Positions 6,089 to 12,078 of a stretch of DNA of 12,347 nt are shown one piece after another; within the stretch, counting starts at the first letter, position 1; each line of letters opens with the position of its first letter. This DNA is from Pseudomonadota bacterium. Lineage in GTDB: Bacteria > Pseudomonadota > Gammaproteobacteria > Acidiferrobacterales > UBA6901. The position numbers and the translations under genes are program-made. The notes beneath the pieces were generated by a model, which saw nothing but the letters and a program-made list of their open reading frames with translations, ran no database searches and was not told the origin of the DNA. The DNA is taken from positions 1 through 12,347 of the forward strand of contig JAJXUF010000089.1 of assembly GCA_021783175.1 (NCBI GenBank), in the 5' to 3' direction.

Positions 6089-7276
6089 CTATTTTGGTTG
6101 CATCATTAACGGCGTCGGCACGCCGGCCGCGCCGTAGTTCATGAGTTCGGTCACGTTGCTGTCCAGGCTGCCTGTGCCGACCGTGCCGTTGCCATTGTTC
6201 GTGACCCACACGTCGCCAGAGGCGTCGATGGCGATCGCATTCGGATTCTTACCGGCATCCTCGGTCCCAAGAAAACTACCGGTTGGACTGAGTTCCGTGA
6301 CGTTGCTTTCCAGGCTGCCTGTGCCGACCGTGCCGTTGCCATAGTTCGCGACCCATGCATTCCCCGCAGTGTCAAAGGCGATCCAGCCGGGATACAAACC
6401 CGCAGCGTAGGTTCCCAGCAACGTGCCCGTCGGACTGAGTTTCATGATGTTGCTGTCCGCGCTCGCGGTGCCGGGCGTGCCACTGCTGCCATCGTTCGCG
6501 ACCCACACGTTGCCGGTGCTGTCGATGGCGATCGCATTCGGATAGGCGCCTGCGGCGTAGGTCCCCAGCAACGTGCCCGTTGGACTGAGTTTCGTGATAT
6601 TGCTGTCCGCGCTCGCGGTGCCGGGCGTGCCATTGCCTTCGTTCGCAACCCACACATTGCTGGTGCCGTCGATGGCGATCGCGATCGGATAGCTGCCTAC
6701 GGTGTAGGTCCCCAGCAACGTGCCCGTCGGACTGAGTTTCGTGACGTTGTTGCTGCCATAATTTGCGACCCAAACGTTGTCGGCGCTGTCGATGGCGATC
6801 GCGTACGGGCGACTACCCGCAACAAAGTTTCCAAACGAGATACCAGTGGGACTGAGTTTCGTGACGTTGCTATCCGCGCTCGCGGTGCCAGGCGTGCCAT
6901 TCCCATCGTTCGCGACCCACACGTTGCCGGTGCCGTCGATGGCGATCCCGTTCGGATAGGCGCCTGCTGTGTAGGTATGCAGCAGGGCGCCCGTGGGGCT
7001 GAGTTCCATAACGTTGCTGTCCACGCTGGCTGTACCAATCGTACCCATGCTGTTGCCACCGTTCGCGACCCAAGCGTTGCCGAAGGCATCAATGGCGACG
7101 CCCTTCGGATAATCGCCTGCAACGAACGTTGCGGTCGTAGGAGTCAGTCCGGAGACTGAAGCCGTCGATGGAGTCCCGCCTCCGCTCCCGCCCCCGCAGG
7201 CCGTAAGAGCGAAGGCGGTCACGGCAATAAGTGTCCCGCCCAGGGCAAGTCGGAGTAACCGAGACATGAAAAACAT
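6089..7276 (-). CDS. NHL-like seven-repeat beta-propeller lipoprotein
   Basis: A predicted lipoprotein of 395 residues. The start ATG at 7276 is chosen because GAGGT lies 7 bases upstream; the frame extends to 7429, but the added residues do not look like a signal peptide. The signal MFFMSRLLRLALGGTLIAV leads to lipobox LTAC with C27, followed by Gly residues (outer-membrane type). Seven tandem repeats follow, each of the form AGxYPxxIAIDxxGNVWVAN, then NGTPGTASADSNVTKLSPTG and LLGT. This is NHL-like and predicts a seven-bladed propeller. Repeat 3 lacks the GTPGTASAD insert and is about ten residues shorter. The repeats are very alike at DNA level, which suggests recent internal duplication. 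The role is unknown. It lies 226 bp upstream of the second propeller lipoprotein gene. Confidence 0.88.
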   Translation of the reverse strand: MFFMSRLLRLALGGTLIAVTAFALTACGGGSGGGTPSTASVSGLTPTTATFVAGDYPKGVAIDAFGNAWVANGGNSMGTIGTASVDSNVMELSPTGALLHTYTAGAYPNGIAIDGTGNVWVANDGNGTPGTASADSNVTKLSPTGISFGNFVAGSRPYAIAIDSADNVWVANYGSNNVTKLSPTGTLLGTYTVGSYPIAIAIDGTSNVWVANEGNGTPGTASADSNITKLSPTGTLLGTYAAGAYPNAIAIDSTGNVWVANDGSSGTPGTASADSNIMKLSPTGTLLGTYAAGLYPGWIAFDTAGNAWVANYGNGTVGTGSLESNVTELSPTGSFLGTEDAGKNPNAIAIDASGDVWVTNNGNGTVGTGSLDSNVTELMNYGAAGVPTPLMMQPK

Positions 7277-7472
7277 AATGCCTACCTCGCTCATTGTTAT
7301 CAGCCGCACCCCGGTCAGCATGCTGACCCAGACCACAACCGTCTGGTGCCGGGCAAAACGCTGATCGTTCGCGGCATGTCCGAAAGGTTCCCGGAAAAAC
7401 CTAACGGACCCCCTCGAAGATGTAGGCACTACCCTAGTACAAGAGGACTTACAGATAGCATACAGATTGCGC
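7277..7472. other. Leader region of the propeller lipoprotein gene
   Basis: This contains the upstream region of the minus-strand lipoprotein gene, up to the IS3 element. A small inverted repeat ACTACCCTAGT at about 7429-7439 (ACTA/TAGT arms around CCC) could be an operator. The box GTTAGGT on the minus strand (7405-7399) matches the attC outer box, but I find no partner box or stem, so it is not called as attC. No gene is seen. Confidence 0.3.
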
Positions 7473-7905
7473 TGAGGTGGCCTGTCCCCGCTTTTTCCGG
7501 GAATCGGCGAAAGTCCGCCCTAATAGAAGGAGCGGACCATGAAGAAGAAGCGTTTCAGCGAGGAGCAGATCATTGCCAAGCTGACGGAAGCCGAGTCCGG
7601 AGCAAAGACGGCAATTCTCTGCCGCAAGCACGTCATCTCGGAAGCCACCTGCTGCAACGCGAAGGCCAAATATCCCCACATGACGGTATCGGAGGCAAGG
7701 CGCCTGAAAGAGCTCGAACGGGAGAATACGAAGCTTCAGAAGCTTTTGGCCGAGACTGCATTTCACAAGGCCACGCTTCAGGATCTGCCGGGCCTAAAAT
7801 AATAAGCCCGCAAGCCCAACGCGAGGCGGTGACGGTGCTGATGTACGAACGTCACCTGCGCTTAACGTGTGCCTGCGGGCTTCTCGGTATCTCTCGTTTG
7901 CGCTA
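7473..7905 (+). mobile_element. Truncated IS3-family insertion sequence
   Basis: The left end TGAGGTGGCCTGTCCCCGC at 7473 has the TGA..CCCC type terminus of IS3-family elements. It is followed by a complete-length orfA and the first 37 or so codons of orfB, which break off near 7900. No matching right inverted repeat is found. At the break the sequence passes into the remains of a cassette (7906-7976). About two thirds of the element is missing and it cannot move by itself. Confidence 0.8.
7539..7802 (+). CDS. IS3-family transposase OrfA (helix-turn-helix subunit)
   Basis: An 87-residue OrfA, normal length. The N-terminus MKKKRFSEEQIIAKL starts the helix-turn-helix, and LKELERENTKLQKLLAE (about 59-75) is the leucine-zipper-like coiled coil used for oligomerisation. 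AAGGAG lies 6 bases before the ATG. Conserved positions have changed: the usual RKHGISEATFYNWKAKYGG reads RKHVISEATCCNAKAKYPH. The DNA-binding domain has therefore probably decayed although the frame is intact. In intact elements orfB would be reached by a -1 frameshift near the AAAATAATAA at the end of orfA. Confidence 0.85.
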   Translation: MKKKRFSEEQIIAKLTEAESGAKTAILCRKHVISEATCCNAKAKYPHMTVSEARRLKELERENTKLQKLLAETAFHKATLQDLPGLK

Positions 7906-7906
7906 G
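7797..7906 (+). pseudogene. 5' fragment of IS3-family orfB
   Basis: In the -1 frame relative to orfA the sequence reads KIISPQAQREAVTVLM and then CACGLLGISR, matching the beginning of IS3 OrfB (usually PAQRREAV..L, then RACxxxGISRSxxRY). It stops at TAG soon after GISR, where the element is cut. The DDE catalytic domain is entirely missing. Confidence 0.75.
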
Positions 7907-7976
7907 CGCTGCCTGTCCACTGGTCCTGAACGCAGATTGAAGAATGCCGCCTTCATTGCTTCAATAATCCCAGAAT
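7906..7976 (-). other. Cassette remnant cut by the IS3 element
   Basis: This is the sequence that follows the attC-like site at 7977-8043 in the direction of the array. An ATG at 7956 opens MKAAFFNLRSGPVDRQR and closes at TAG 7903-7905, right at the IS3 break. It is likely the head of a cassette gene whose body was lost. RBS evidence is weak (TTGAAGC). Confidence 0.3.
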
Positions 7977-8043
7977 AACTAACGCTTGCACTGAGCGACG
8001 CTCCGCCGTCTGGCGCGTCCGATTGCGAACGCGGGGGTAAATC
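7977..8043 (-). repeat. attC-like recombination site
   Basis: On the minus strand, from GATTTAC (8043-8037) to GTTAGTT (7983-7977), 67 bp. The inner arms pair well: CGGACGCGCC with GGAGCGTCGC. The right side CGCTCA-GTGCAAGC-GTTAGTT has the spacing and wording of proteobacterial attC sites. The left outer box is the more degenerate one. The stop codon of the membrane-protein gene lies 4 bases before the site rather than inside it. Confidence 0.6.
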
Positions 8044-8046
8044 ACT

Positions 8047-8433
8047 TCATTCAGATCGCACCAGGCGTAACTGATAGCCGCGCCATTTTGCGCGAAACAG
8101 CCACCTGATATATTGCCAAAAGAAAATCAACCCGATAATCATGCCAGCGATGCCTCCCAGAATCGCGGCCCCAGATCGAATCGATTCAATCGGCCATCCC
8201 GAGGCGTGTCCGACTATTCCAAGAATGAACCCCAAAATGAAACCGGCAATACCGCCTCCTAGCGCGGAAGCGATGGTAGTAAGTACTGCGCGCCAAAAGA
8301 AACCCCATAACACTCGAAAGCGATCCGCGGTGTGCAATTCATCAAAAGCGACAACTGACTTGGCTGGTGTCACGTGCGGCCCCCCCATTTTTTCCCTTGG
8401 GTCCCAATGAATCAGGTAATCAACGCGGCCCAC
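8047..8433 (-). CDS. Small glycine-rich membrane protein of unknown function
   Basis: 128 residues from a GTG at 8433 (AGGT upstream), or 113 from the ATG at 8388, which has AAGGGA 5 bases upstream; the start is undecided. Two or three hydrophobic segments rich in Gly/Ile/Ala cover about residues 45-75 (GGGIAGFILGFILGIVG) and 88-110 (LGGIAGMIIGLIFFW), with a basic C-terminus FRAKWRGYQLRLVRSE. The pattern fits an inner-membrane helical hairpin. No family is recognised. The gene is followed directly by an attC-like site, so it is likely a cassette gene. The same frame continues upstream past a TGA into the ORF at 8455-8619. Confidence 0.7.
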   Translation of the reverse strand: MGRVDYLIHWDPREKMGGPHVTPAKSVVAFDELHTADRFRVLWGFFWRAVLTTIASALGGGIAGFILGFILGIVGHASGWPIESIRSGAAILGGIAGMIIGLIFFWQYIRWLFRAKWRGYQLRLVRSE

Positions 8434-8761
8434 GAGACCTGACGAAACAGTGCCTCATCTGGCCACGTCCGGTTGAAAACATAGTAATTCGCGACTAAAG
8501 CGGAATCGCATACCCCGCTCTTTCCGAAGGGGCCGCAGGAGTTTTTCCGCTCTTGCTTTCATTCCGTCTCGATTTAGAAACATGACCGCTTCATCTGGAA
8601 ATCCGAGAGCCGCGCCCACCCGCTTGCACCGCCCTCCCCAAAGCTACTAATTTGAGTTTGTTTTCCGCAATATCTTCGATGTCCTCTCAGCGACTCTTTT
8701 TCTGACTGTTACCACGCATGCCAGCACCCTTCCCTTTTTTTGACTGCGTATACTGCAGTTT
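8434..8761. other. Intercistronic region between transporter and membrane protein
   Basis: About 330 bp with no securely called gene. It holds a possible attC remnant (8645-8764) and a doubtful ORF (8455-8619), both listed separately. A small inverted repeat ACTGC-gtatact-GCAGT at 8742-8758 is followed by TTTT on the plus strand, where no gene needs terminating. Confidence 0.4.
8455..8619 (-). CDS. Doubtful 54-residue ORF in frame with the membrane-protein gene
   Basis: A GTG at 8619, with GGGGAGGG about 12 bases upstream, opens VGAALGFPDEAVMFLNRDG, followed by a basic helix-like stretch (MKARAEKLLRPLRKERG), and ends at TGA 8455. The composition is protein-like but no family is recognised. 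It is in the same frame as the gene at 8047-8433, separated only by this TGA and seven codons. It could be a tiny cassette gene, an N-terminal part cut off by a nonsense mutation, or chance. Confidence 0.25.
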   Translation of the reverse strand: MGAALGFPDEAVMFLNRDGMKARAEKLLRPLRKERGMRFRFSRELLCFQPDVAR

Positions 8762-8764
8762 TCA
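8645..8764 (-). repeat. Possible attC remnant after the EamA transporter
   Basis: The far end reads AACTCAAATTAGT on the minus strand, close to the AACTCAAACATTAG end of the site at 11929-12006. The near end at the transporter stop (CGCTGAAAAC) is poor and no strong internal stem is found. This is a weak call, made from position and the one conserved end. Confidence 0.25.
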
Positions 8765-9712
8765 GCGGCGCGCGGAAGCGCGTCCAAGGGAATCGATTTT
8801 TGGGCGCTCTGATCGCGCGGAAACCACCTGACTCCGCCTGCTAACAAAGATCGAAGTCACGACCACTGAGCTGGACAAGAATGCGCCAAGGCTAAATCGT
8901 TCACCAAGAAATAAAGTGGCGAAACCTAGTGTCAAAAACGGTTGCAGCAACTGAAGCTGACTGACCCTCGCCACCCCACCCATGGCAAGACCCCGATACC
9001 ATGCGAAGAACGCAAGGAACATGCTGACTATGCTTACATAAGCGAAGCCAAACCAAGCGCTCGGTTTTGCAACGAGTCCATGTTGCCAAACTTTGAAACA
9101 TACTGGTCCAATCAGAAAGGGCACTGAGGCCAATAAGGCCCAGCAGATGACTTGCCAGCCACCTATCTCGCGCGCCAAACGCGCTCCTTCCGCATAACCC
9201 AGTGCGGCGCAAATGACTGCTCCAATCAAGGCAAAATCCGCGAGATGAAAACTGCCGCCACCCATAGAGAGAGCGTAGGCGATAACCGCAAAGCTACCTG
9301 ACGCGCTTGCAAACCAGAACAAGTTGGATGGTCTTTCATGCGCACGGATAGCGCCCGCAATTGCAGTTGCAAAAGGCAAGAGTCCAAGAACAACAGCGCC
9401 ATGCGATGCCGGCAATTGGCGCATGGCAAGAGCAGTTAGCATGGGAAAACCAACAACTACACCAATCGCTACGATCAGAATACTGAGCCATTGGCGCCTT
9501 TCAGGCATTTTTTGTCTTGTTACGAGGAGTAAAGGCGCAGCCAAGCTGGCTGCTATTAACGCACGTCCTAAACCTACAATCACGGGATCTATGCTTGCCA
9601 CCGCCAAACGTGTGGCAGGAAGCGTAAAGCTAAATCCAAGTACGCCGATAAACCCAAAGGCTAGTCCTTCTGAACTGCTAAAACTCGCTGCGGAATCGGT
9701 TTTTAATTTCAT
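8762..9712 (-). CDS. EamA/DMT-superfamily transporter
   Basis: An inner-membrane protein of 316 residues with about ten hydrophobic helices in two repeated EamA halves, the usual size and topology of drug/metabolite transporters. The first half starts GLAFGFIGVLGFSFTLPATRLA, where FxxTxPxTR resembles the start of many EamA domains. The second half ends with the ARVSQLQLLQPFLT and LGERFS segments typical of the family's last helices. The substrate is unknown; members export amino acids, metabolites or drugs. The ATG at 9712 is preferred over an in-frame TTG at 9730 that lies within the attC outer box. No clear ribosome binding site precedes it. The basic C-terminal tail (RRSQVVSARSERPK) should be cytoplasmic. 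The position right after an attC-like site marks it as a cassette gene. Confidence 0.92.
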   Translation of the reverse strand: MKLKTDSAASFSSSEGLAFGFIGVLGFSFTLPATRLAVASIDPVIVGLGRALIAASLAAPLLLVTRQKMPERRQWLSILIVAIGVVVGFPMLTALAMRQLPASHGAVVLGLLPFATAIAGAIRAHERPSNLFWFASASGSFAVIAYALSMGGGSFHLADFALIGAVICAALGYAEGARLAREIGGWQVICWALLASVPFLIGPVCFKVWQHGLVAKPSAWFGFAYVSIVSMFLAFFAWYRGLAMGGVARVSQLQLLQPFLTLGFATLFLGERFSLGAFLSSSVVVTSIFVSRRSQVVSARSERPKIDSLGRASARR

Positions 9713-9724
9713 ATATGAGGTATC

Positions 9725-9790
9725 ACCCAACGCTCCACTTCAGCCGCCCCGGCATGTCGATACCGACTCCGGCCACAACCGTAGTCACCC
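9725..9790 (-). repeat. attC-like recombination site
   Basis: On the minus strand, GGGTGAC (9790-9784) contains the TGA stop of the YcxB-like gene, and GTTGGGT (9731-9725) is a perfect GTTRRRY box. The 66-bp length is typical. The right side CGGCTGAA-GTGGAGC-GTTGGGT has the standard 7-base spacer between inner and outer boxes. The transporter ATG follows 12 bases later. Confidence 0.6.
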
Positions 9791-10261
9791 GTAATGACCG
9801 CTATGCCAGTATCTTACGTCCGCAAGAAATTGCCGCCTCGACGCCAAATCGGGAAATGCCCTATTCGGTACGATAAGGGCATTGCCATTTTTACCAGTTA
9901 TTATAATTAAATTCATCCCATCCTGAATCGACACAACGTCAGCCCACCTCCGTGAGCCGGATAGTTTCCCTATTTGCGTTGACCACCCTTCCGGCCCTAC
10001 GGTCAGAGTACGTTCGGCACATTTGAACAGAATTTGCGGAAGTAACACCAATAACACGGTTATCGCGAGTAACGCAATCCCGAAATTCAATGCAACTGTT
10101 TTGAACAAAATGAGGCTAGCAGTCCCTTTCGACATGCTACTGCCGACGCTGATAAAAACTGCCGCCAGAACATGCCGCCACCAAAATCTGGCTCTCCAAG
10201 CTGCCCAATACCATCGCCATACTTCACTGCGCGACGAGGTGTAGCGAATTGTATGGATCAT
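9785..10261 (-). CDS. YcxB-like membrane protein
   Basis: 158 residues. The N-terminal third is basic and aromatic (VWRWYWAAWRARFWWRH), followed by two membrane helices at about 29-45 and 52-78 (LLAITVLLVLLPQIL). A C-terminal cytoplasmic beta-rich domain follows, with LTVGPEGWSTQIGK, a strand IIITGKNGNALIVPNRAF and FLADVRYW. This order and the ALIVPNRAF signature match the YcxB-like family, whose function is unknown. The ATG at 10261 lies 3 bases after the attC-like box with no Shine-Dalgarno sequence, so translation may be inefficient or leaderless. The TGA stop lies inside the next attC-like box. Confidence 0.8.
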   Translation of the reverse strand: MIHTIRYTSSRSEVWRWYWAAWRARFWWRHVLAAVFISVGSSMSKGTASLILFKTVALNFGIALLAITVLLVLLPQILFKCAERTLTVGPEGWSTQIGKLSGSRRWADVVSIQDGMNLIIITGKNGNALIVPNRAFPDLASRRQFLADVRYWHSGHYG

Positions 10262-10264
10262 GAT

Positions 10265-10345
10265 GGGTATCGTACTGGTTGAGCGGAGACCGAATGCTGC
10301 GCGAAACGCAGACGTAGCGAGCCTGCTTCCAAGTGGTTGTTAGCC
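10265..10345 (-). repeat. attC-like recombination site with poor far box
   Basis: On the minus strand GGCTAAC (10345-10339) contains the TAA stop of the phosphatase-like gene. The right arm CTCCGCTCAA-CCAGTAC-GATACCC (ending at 10265) keeps the common CCGCTCAA core and 7-base spacer, but the outer box GATACCC is far from GTTRRRY. A hairpin GCTGCGC / GCGTTTCGCGCAGC type centre (CTGCG/CGCAG) lies in the middle. Length 81 bp. Confidence 0.45.
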
Positions 10346-10813
10346 GCGATGTTTATCCAACATAGAAGCAATAAATGATGCCCACACCGGATTCGGCTCC
10401 CAAATGGTTTTCATCAGGGCGAAGGCATCTTCCGTTGACTCGCCGTTCTTGATGGCTCTGTATAAGCCCAAGAATGCCGAGACTCGCATGTTGGCCGCAC
10501 AGTGGAGGAATATTTTTTCTTCTCGGTGCTTCTCCATTGCATCAAAAAATGCCAATAGGTCGGATTCCTGCGGAGCGTCGAACGCAACCGGAATATGAAG
10601 GTATTTCATTCCTAATGATTCAACCAGACCCCGTTCATCCCCCAGGGAATAGCGTGGGTCGTCGTGCAATGCGAGGTTAATGACAACCTGAAACGCTTCG
10701 CGCCCCACTGACGCGAGTTCCGCCTCCGTTGGCTGGCCGGAGGTTGAAAGCAAGTCGTCTACAGGGTGGTAATTGTAGATATCCGATACTGGCGACTCGT
10801 CCATGCGGGTCAT
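10340..10813 (-). CDS. Protein-tyrosine-phosphatase-like protein with short P-loop
   Basis: 157 residues (154 if the second ATG at 10804 is used, which has AAGAG at better spacing). The fold resembles the small DSP/PTP-like family related to DUF442: an early SGQPTEAEL segment, VVINLALHDD, YLHIPVAFDAPQESDL, and the loop FLHCAANMRVSAFLGLYR. H104-C105 and R110 form the phosphate-binding loop, but there are four residues between Cys and Arg instead of the standard five. Other members of this subgroup, as I recall them, share HCxxNMR. Activity as a phosphatase is therefore uncertain. There is no membrane segment, so it should be cytoplasmic. It sits between two attC-like sites, with its TAA stop in the GGCTAAC box. 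Confidence 0.82.
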   Translation of the reverse strand: MTRMDESPVSDIYNYHPVDDLLSTSGQPTEAELASVGREAFQVVINLALHDDPRYSLGDERGLVESLGMKYLHIPVAFDAPQESDLLAFFDAMEKHREEKIFLHCAANMRVSAFLGLYRAIKNGESTEDAFALMKTIWEPNPVWASFIASMLDKHRG

Positions 10814-10823
10814 CTCTTGTGGC

Positions 10824-10907
10824 GACTAACGTTTAAATTTACAGATCTTGCGCGGCTTTATGCGCAAGATCCGGCGGGATTCTGTGTGGGGCAGCATGGG
10901 GTTATCT
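10824..10907 (-). repeat. attC-like recombination site with perfect central hairpin
   Basis: On the minus strand AGATAAC (10907-10901) contains the TAA stop of the GFA-type gene, and GTTAGTC (10830-10824) ends the 84-bp site, 10 bases before the next ATG. A perfect 10-bp stem GATCTTGCGC / GCGCAAGATC with an 8-base loop lies in the middle. No U-run follows, so terminator function is less likely than an attC fold. Confidence 0.5.
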
Positions 10908-11300
10908 ACCGGGTTGCCATTCTTCATAGGACTGAACGTCTTTGTCGTCCAGCAGCCACGGAACATCATGTGAACACCATATGTGCAGAGTGGGCTTTGT
11001 GCCGGGGTCTTCGTCGAGCGTTGCAACGCGCACGATGACATGCGGTTGGGCAATGCGCTCGGCCACAAGGTGAGAACCACAAACGGAACAGAAATGCCTG
11101 AGCTTTCCTGGCGATGACTCAAAGGAAGACAATTTATCTTTACCTCTTACCCAGCGAAAATGCTCGCGTCTAACACCGGCATTCGACGCAAAAGCGGCTG
11201 CTTGGGCCTTGCGGCAAGTACGGCAATGACAATGGCTAATCGGCATGTCCAATTGCTCAACTTCATATTCAATTGCGCGATACAAACAACTGACTTTCAT
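10902..11300 (-). CDS. GFA-family zinc-binding protein
   Basis: 132 residues, the normal size for the glutathione-dependent formaldehyde-activating enzyme (GFA)-like fold. Most members have no proven reaction; the prototype Gfa was reported to promote formaldehyde-glutathione adduct formation. Zinc motifs: HCHCRTCRK gives C24, C26 and C29, and FCSVCGSHL gives C71 and C74. The usual N-terminal CxC (as in GSCLCG) is VSCLYRA here, so only C5 remains and the structural zinc site lacks one Cys. AAGGTGA lies 5 bases before the ATG at 11300. The stop lies in an attC-like box and another attC-like site lies upstream, so it fills one cassette. Confidence 0.88.
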   Translation of the reverse strand: MKVSCLYRAIEYEVEQLDMPISHCHCRTCRKAQAAAFASNAGVRREHFRWVRGKDKLSSFESSPGKLRHFCSVCGSHLVAERIAQPHVIVRVATLDEDPGTKPTLHIWCSHDVPWLLDDKDVQSYEEWQPGR

Positions 11301-11347
11301 ATTTTCACCTTAAGGAAATTCCTACTGTGTGACCATGCCCTACGTTT

Positions 11348-11411
11348 TCCTAACCGGCGCCGACCACTGACGAACAATATCACCGCACCTTCTCCCTGCG
11401 GTCGGTTGAGC
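11348..11411 (-). repeat. attC-like recombination site
   Basis: On the minus strand GCTCAAC (11411-11405) is a perfect RYYYAAC box and GTTAGGA (11354-11348) misses GTTRRRY only at the last base. CCGACC next to the first box pairs with GGTCGG before the second. Length 64 bp. The stop of the upstream GNAT gene lies 7 bases before the site. Confidence 0.55.
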
Positions 11412-11417
11412 TACGAA

Positions 11418-11912
11418 TTAGAACCCGGCAATCTGTTTCTGGTAACGTAATTGGCATAGCTCGATTCCGTAACGCTGGATAAATCGCTTGTCCTCCGTAG
11501 CATGAAAACCGAAGTGTTCGTAAAATCTCCTTGCGTCGAAGTTCTCGCTTACCACCCAGAGTGTTGCGAAGTTACAGTCGTTTTCCTGCATGTAGGTGAG
11601 AGTTTTCTCCATAAGCTTTCCGCCGACTCCGGAGCGAATGGCAACCGGTAAAACCATAATGGACAGAATCTCGGATGCGGCATTTTTCTCGATATTCGAA
11701 ACAACAAACCCAATAGGATTTTGTTCGTGTTCGTAAACAAATGATACGACATTCTTCTTTAAGAAGTAGGCCCGCCACCGATCTTCAAAATCGCGCAACG
11801 TTACCTGCGCCAAATTCTCCGGAGGGAAGTGTTTAGAAAAGGCATGGCACCAGGAGGAATGATAGATTTCTGCCAGTGTCGTCATTTCGTGCGGTTCGGC
11901 GCGGCGAATCAC
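11418..11912 (-). CDS. GNAT-family N-acetyltransferase
   Basis: 164 residues from a GTG at 11912; AGGGGG lies 6 bases upstream, so the rare start is well supported. The N-terminus (MIRRAEPHEMTTLAEIY) and ILSIMVLPVAIRSGVGGKLMEK (motif A, with RSGVGG as the acetyl-CoA loop) are characteristic. NFDARRFYEHFGF is the following motif B. The overall layout recalls Ala/Ser-type and RimI-like small acetyltransferases, but the substrate cannot be named. The gene starts 17 bases after an attC-like box and ends 7 bases before another, a textbook cassette arrangement with a very short leader. Confidence 0.92.
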   Translation of the reverse strand: MIRRAEPHEMTTLAEIYHSSWCHAFSKHFPPENLAQVTLRDFEDRWRAYFLKKNVVSFVYEHEQNPIGFVVSNIEKNAASEILSIMVLPVAIRSGVGGKLMEKTLTYMQENDCNFATLWVVSENFDARRFYEHFGFHATEDKRFIQRYGIELCQLRYQKQIAGF

Positions 11913-11928
11913 AATGAACCCCCTGGTG

Positions 11929-12006
11929 TTCTAATGTTTGAGTTAACCCGCTTGCGAAAACGCACGAAGTCCGCTGTAGCAAGACGCTTGCAATGAAAGG
12001 TTAATC
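11929..12006 (-). repeat. attC-like recombination site
   Basis: On the minus strand the site runs from GATTAAC (12006-12000) to ATTAGAA (11935-11929), 78 bp. The start TTAACCTTTCATTGCAAGCG and the end GGTTAACTCAAACATTAG closely resemble the two ends of classical attC sites (TCTAACAATTCATTCAAGC and TTAACTCAAGCGTTAG types). The first base of the last box is A instead of G. The internal arms pair less well than expected. Confidence 0.6.
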
Positions 12007-12078
12007 GGTACTTTGCGCTTTTTCCACACCGATCTCACTCGACGATTTAGGCGAGAGCCGCTCGCAGAGGAGTCGCAT
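12001..12078 (-). CDS. Doubtful 25-residue ORF ending in an attC-like box
   Basis: The ORF MRLLCERLSPKSSSEIG... ends at a TAA lying inside the outer box GATTAAC, as in the neighbouring cassettes. There is no good ribosome binding site. The same frame is open further upstream to a TGA at 12124, and beyond it to an ATG at 12222 (MVNFPRFRGHRPKTKDLMY), which overlaps the end of the previous gene. It could be the tail of a cassette gene broken by the TGA, or chance. Confidence 0.25.
   Translation of the reverse strand: MRLLCERLSPKSSSEIGVEKAQSTD

Noticed and set aside
4618..7276. Regularly spaced repeated DNA blocks that could suggest a CRISPR array or minisatellite
   Set aside because: The repeats keep the reading frame and code for propeller blades in two lipoproteins; there are no short identical repeats with unique spacers.
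7399..7405. Perfect GTTAGGT box on the minus strand, as in an attC site
   Set aside because: No partner box or pairing arms at suitable distance, and no gene ends upstream of it.
8047..8619. TGA read as selenocysteine or recoded in the membrane-protein frame
   Set aside because: No SECIS-like element was identified, and TGA serves as an ordinary stop in other genes here; a nonsense mutation or chance is simpler.
8742..8762. Possible intrinsic terminator (ACTGC/GCAGT followed by TTTT)
   Set aside because: Its T-run is on the plus strand, where no gene ends; the stem is only 5 bp.
9713..9730. TTG start for the EamA transporter at 9730
   Set aside because: It lies inside the attC outer box, and an ATG follows six codons later directly before a normal N-terminus.
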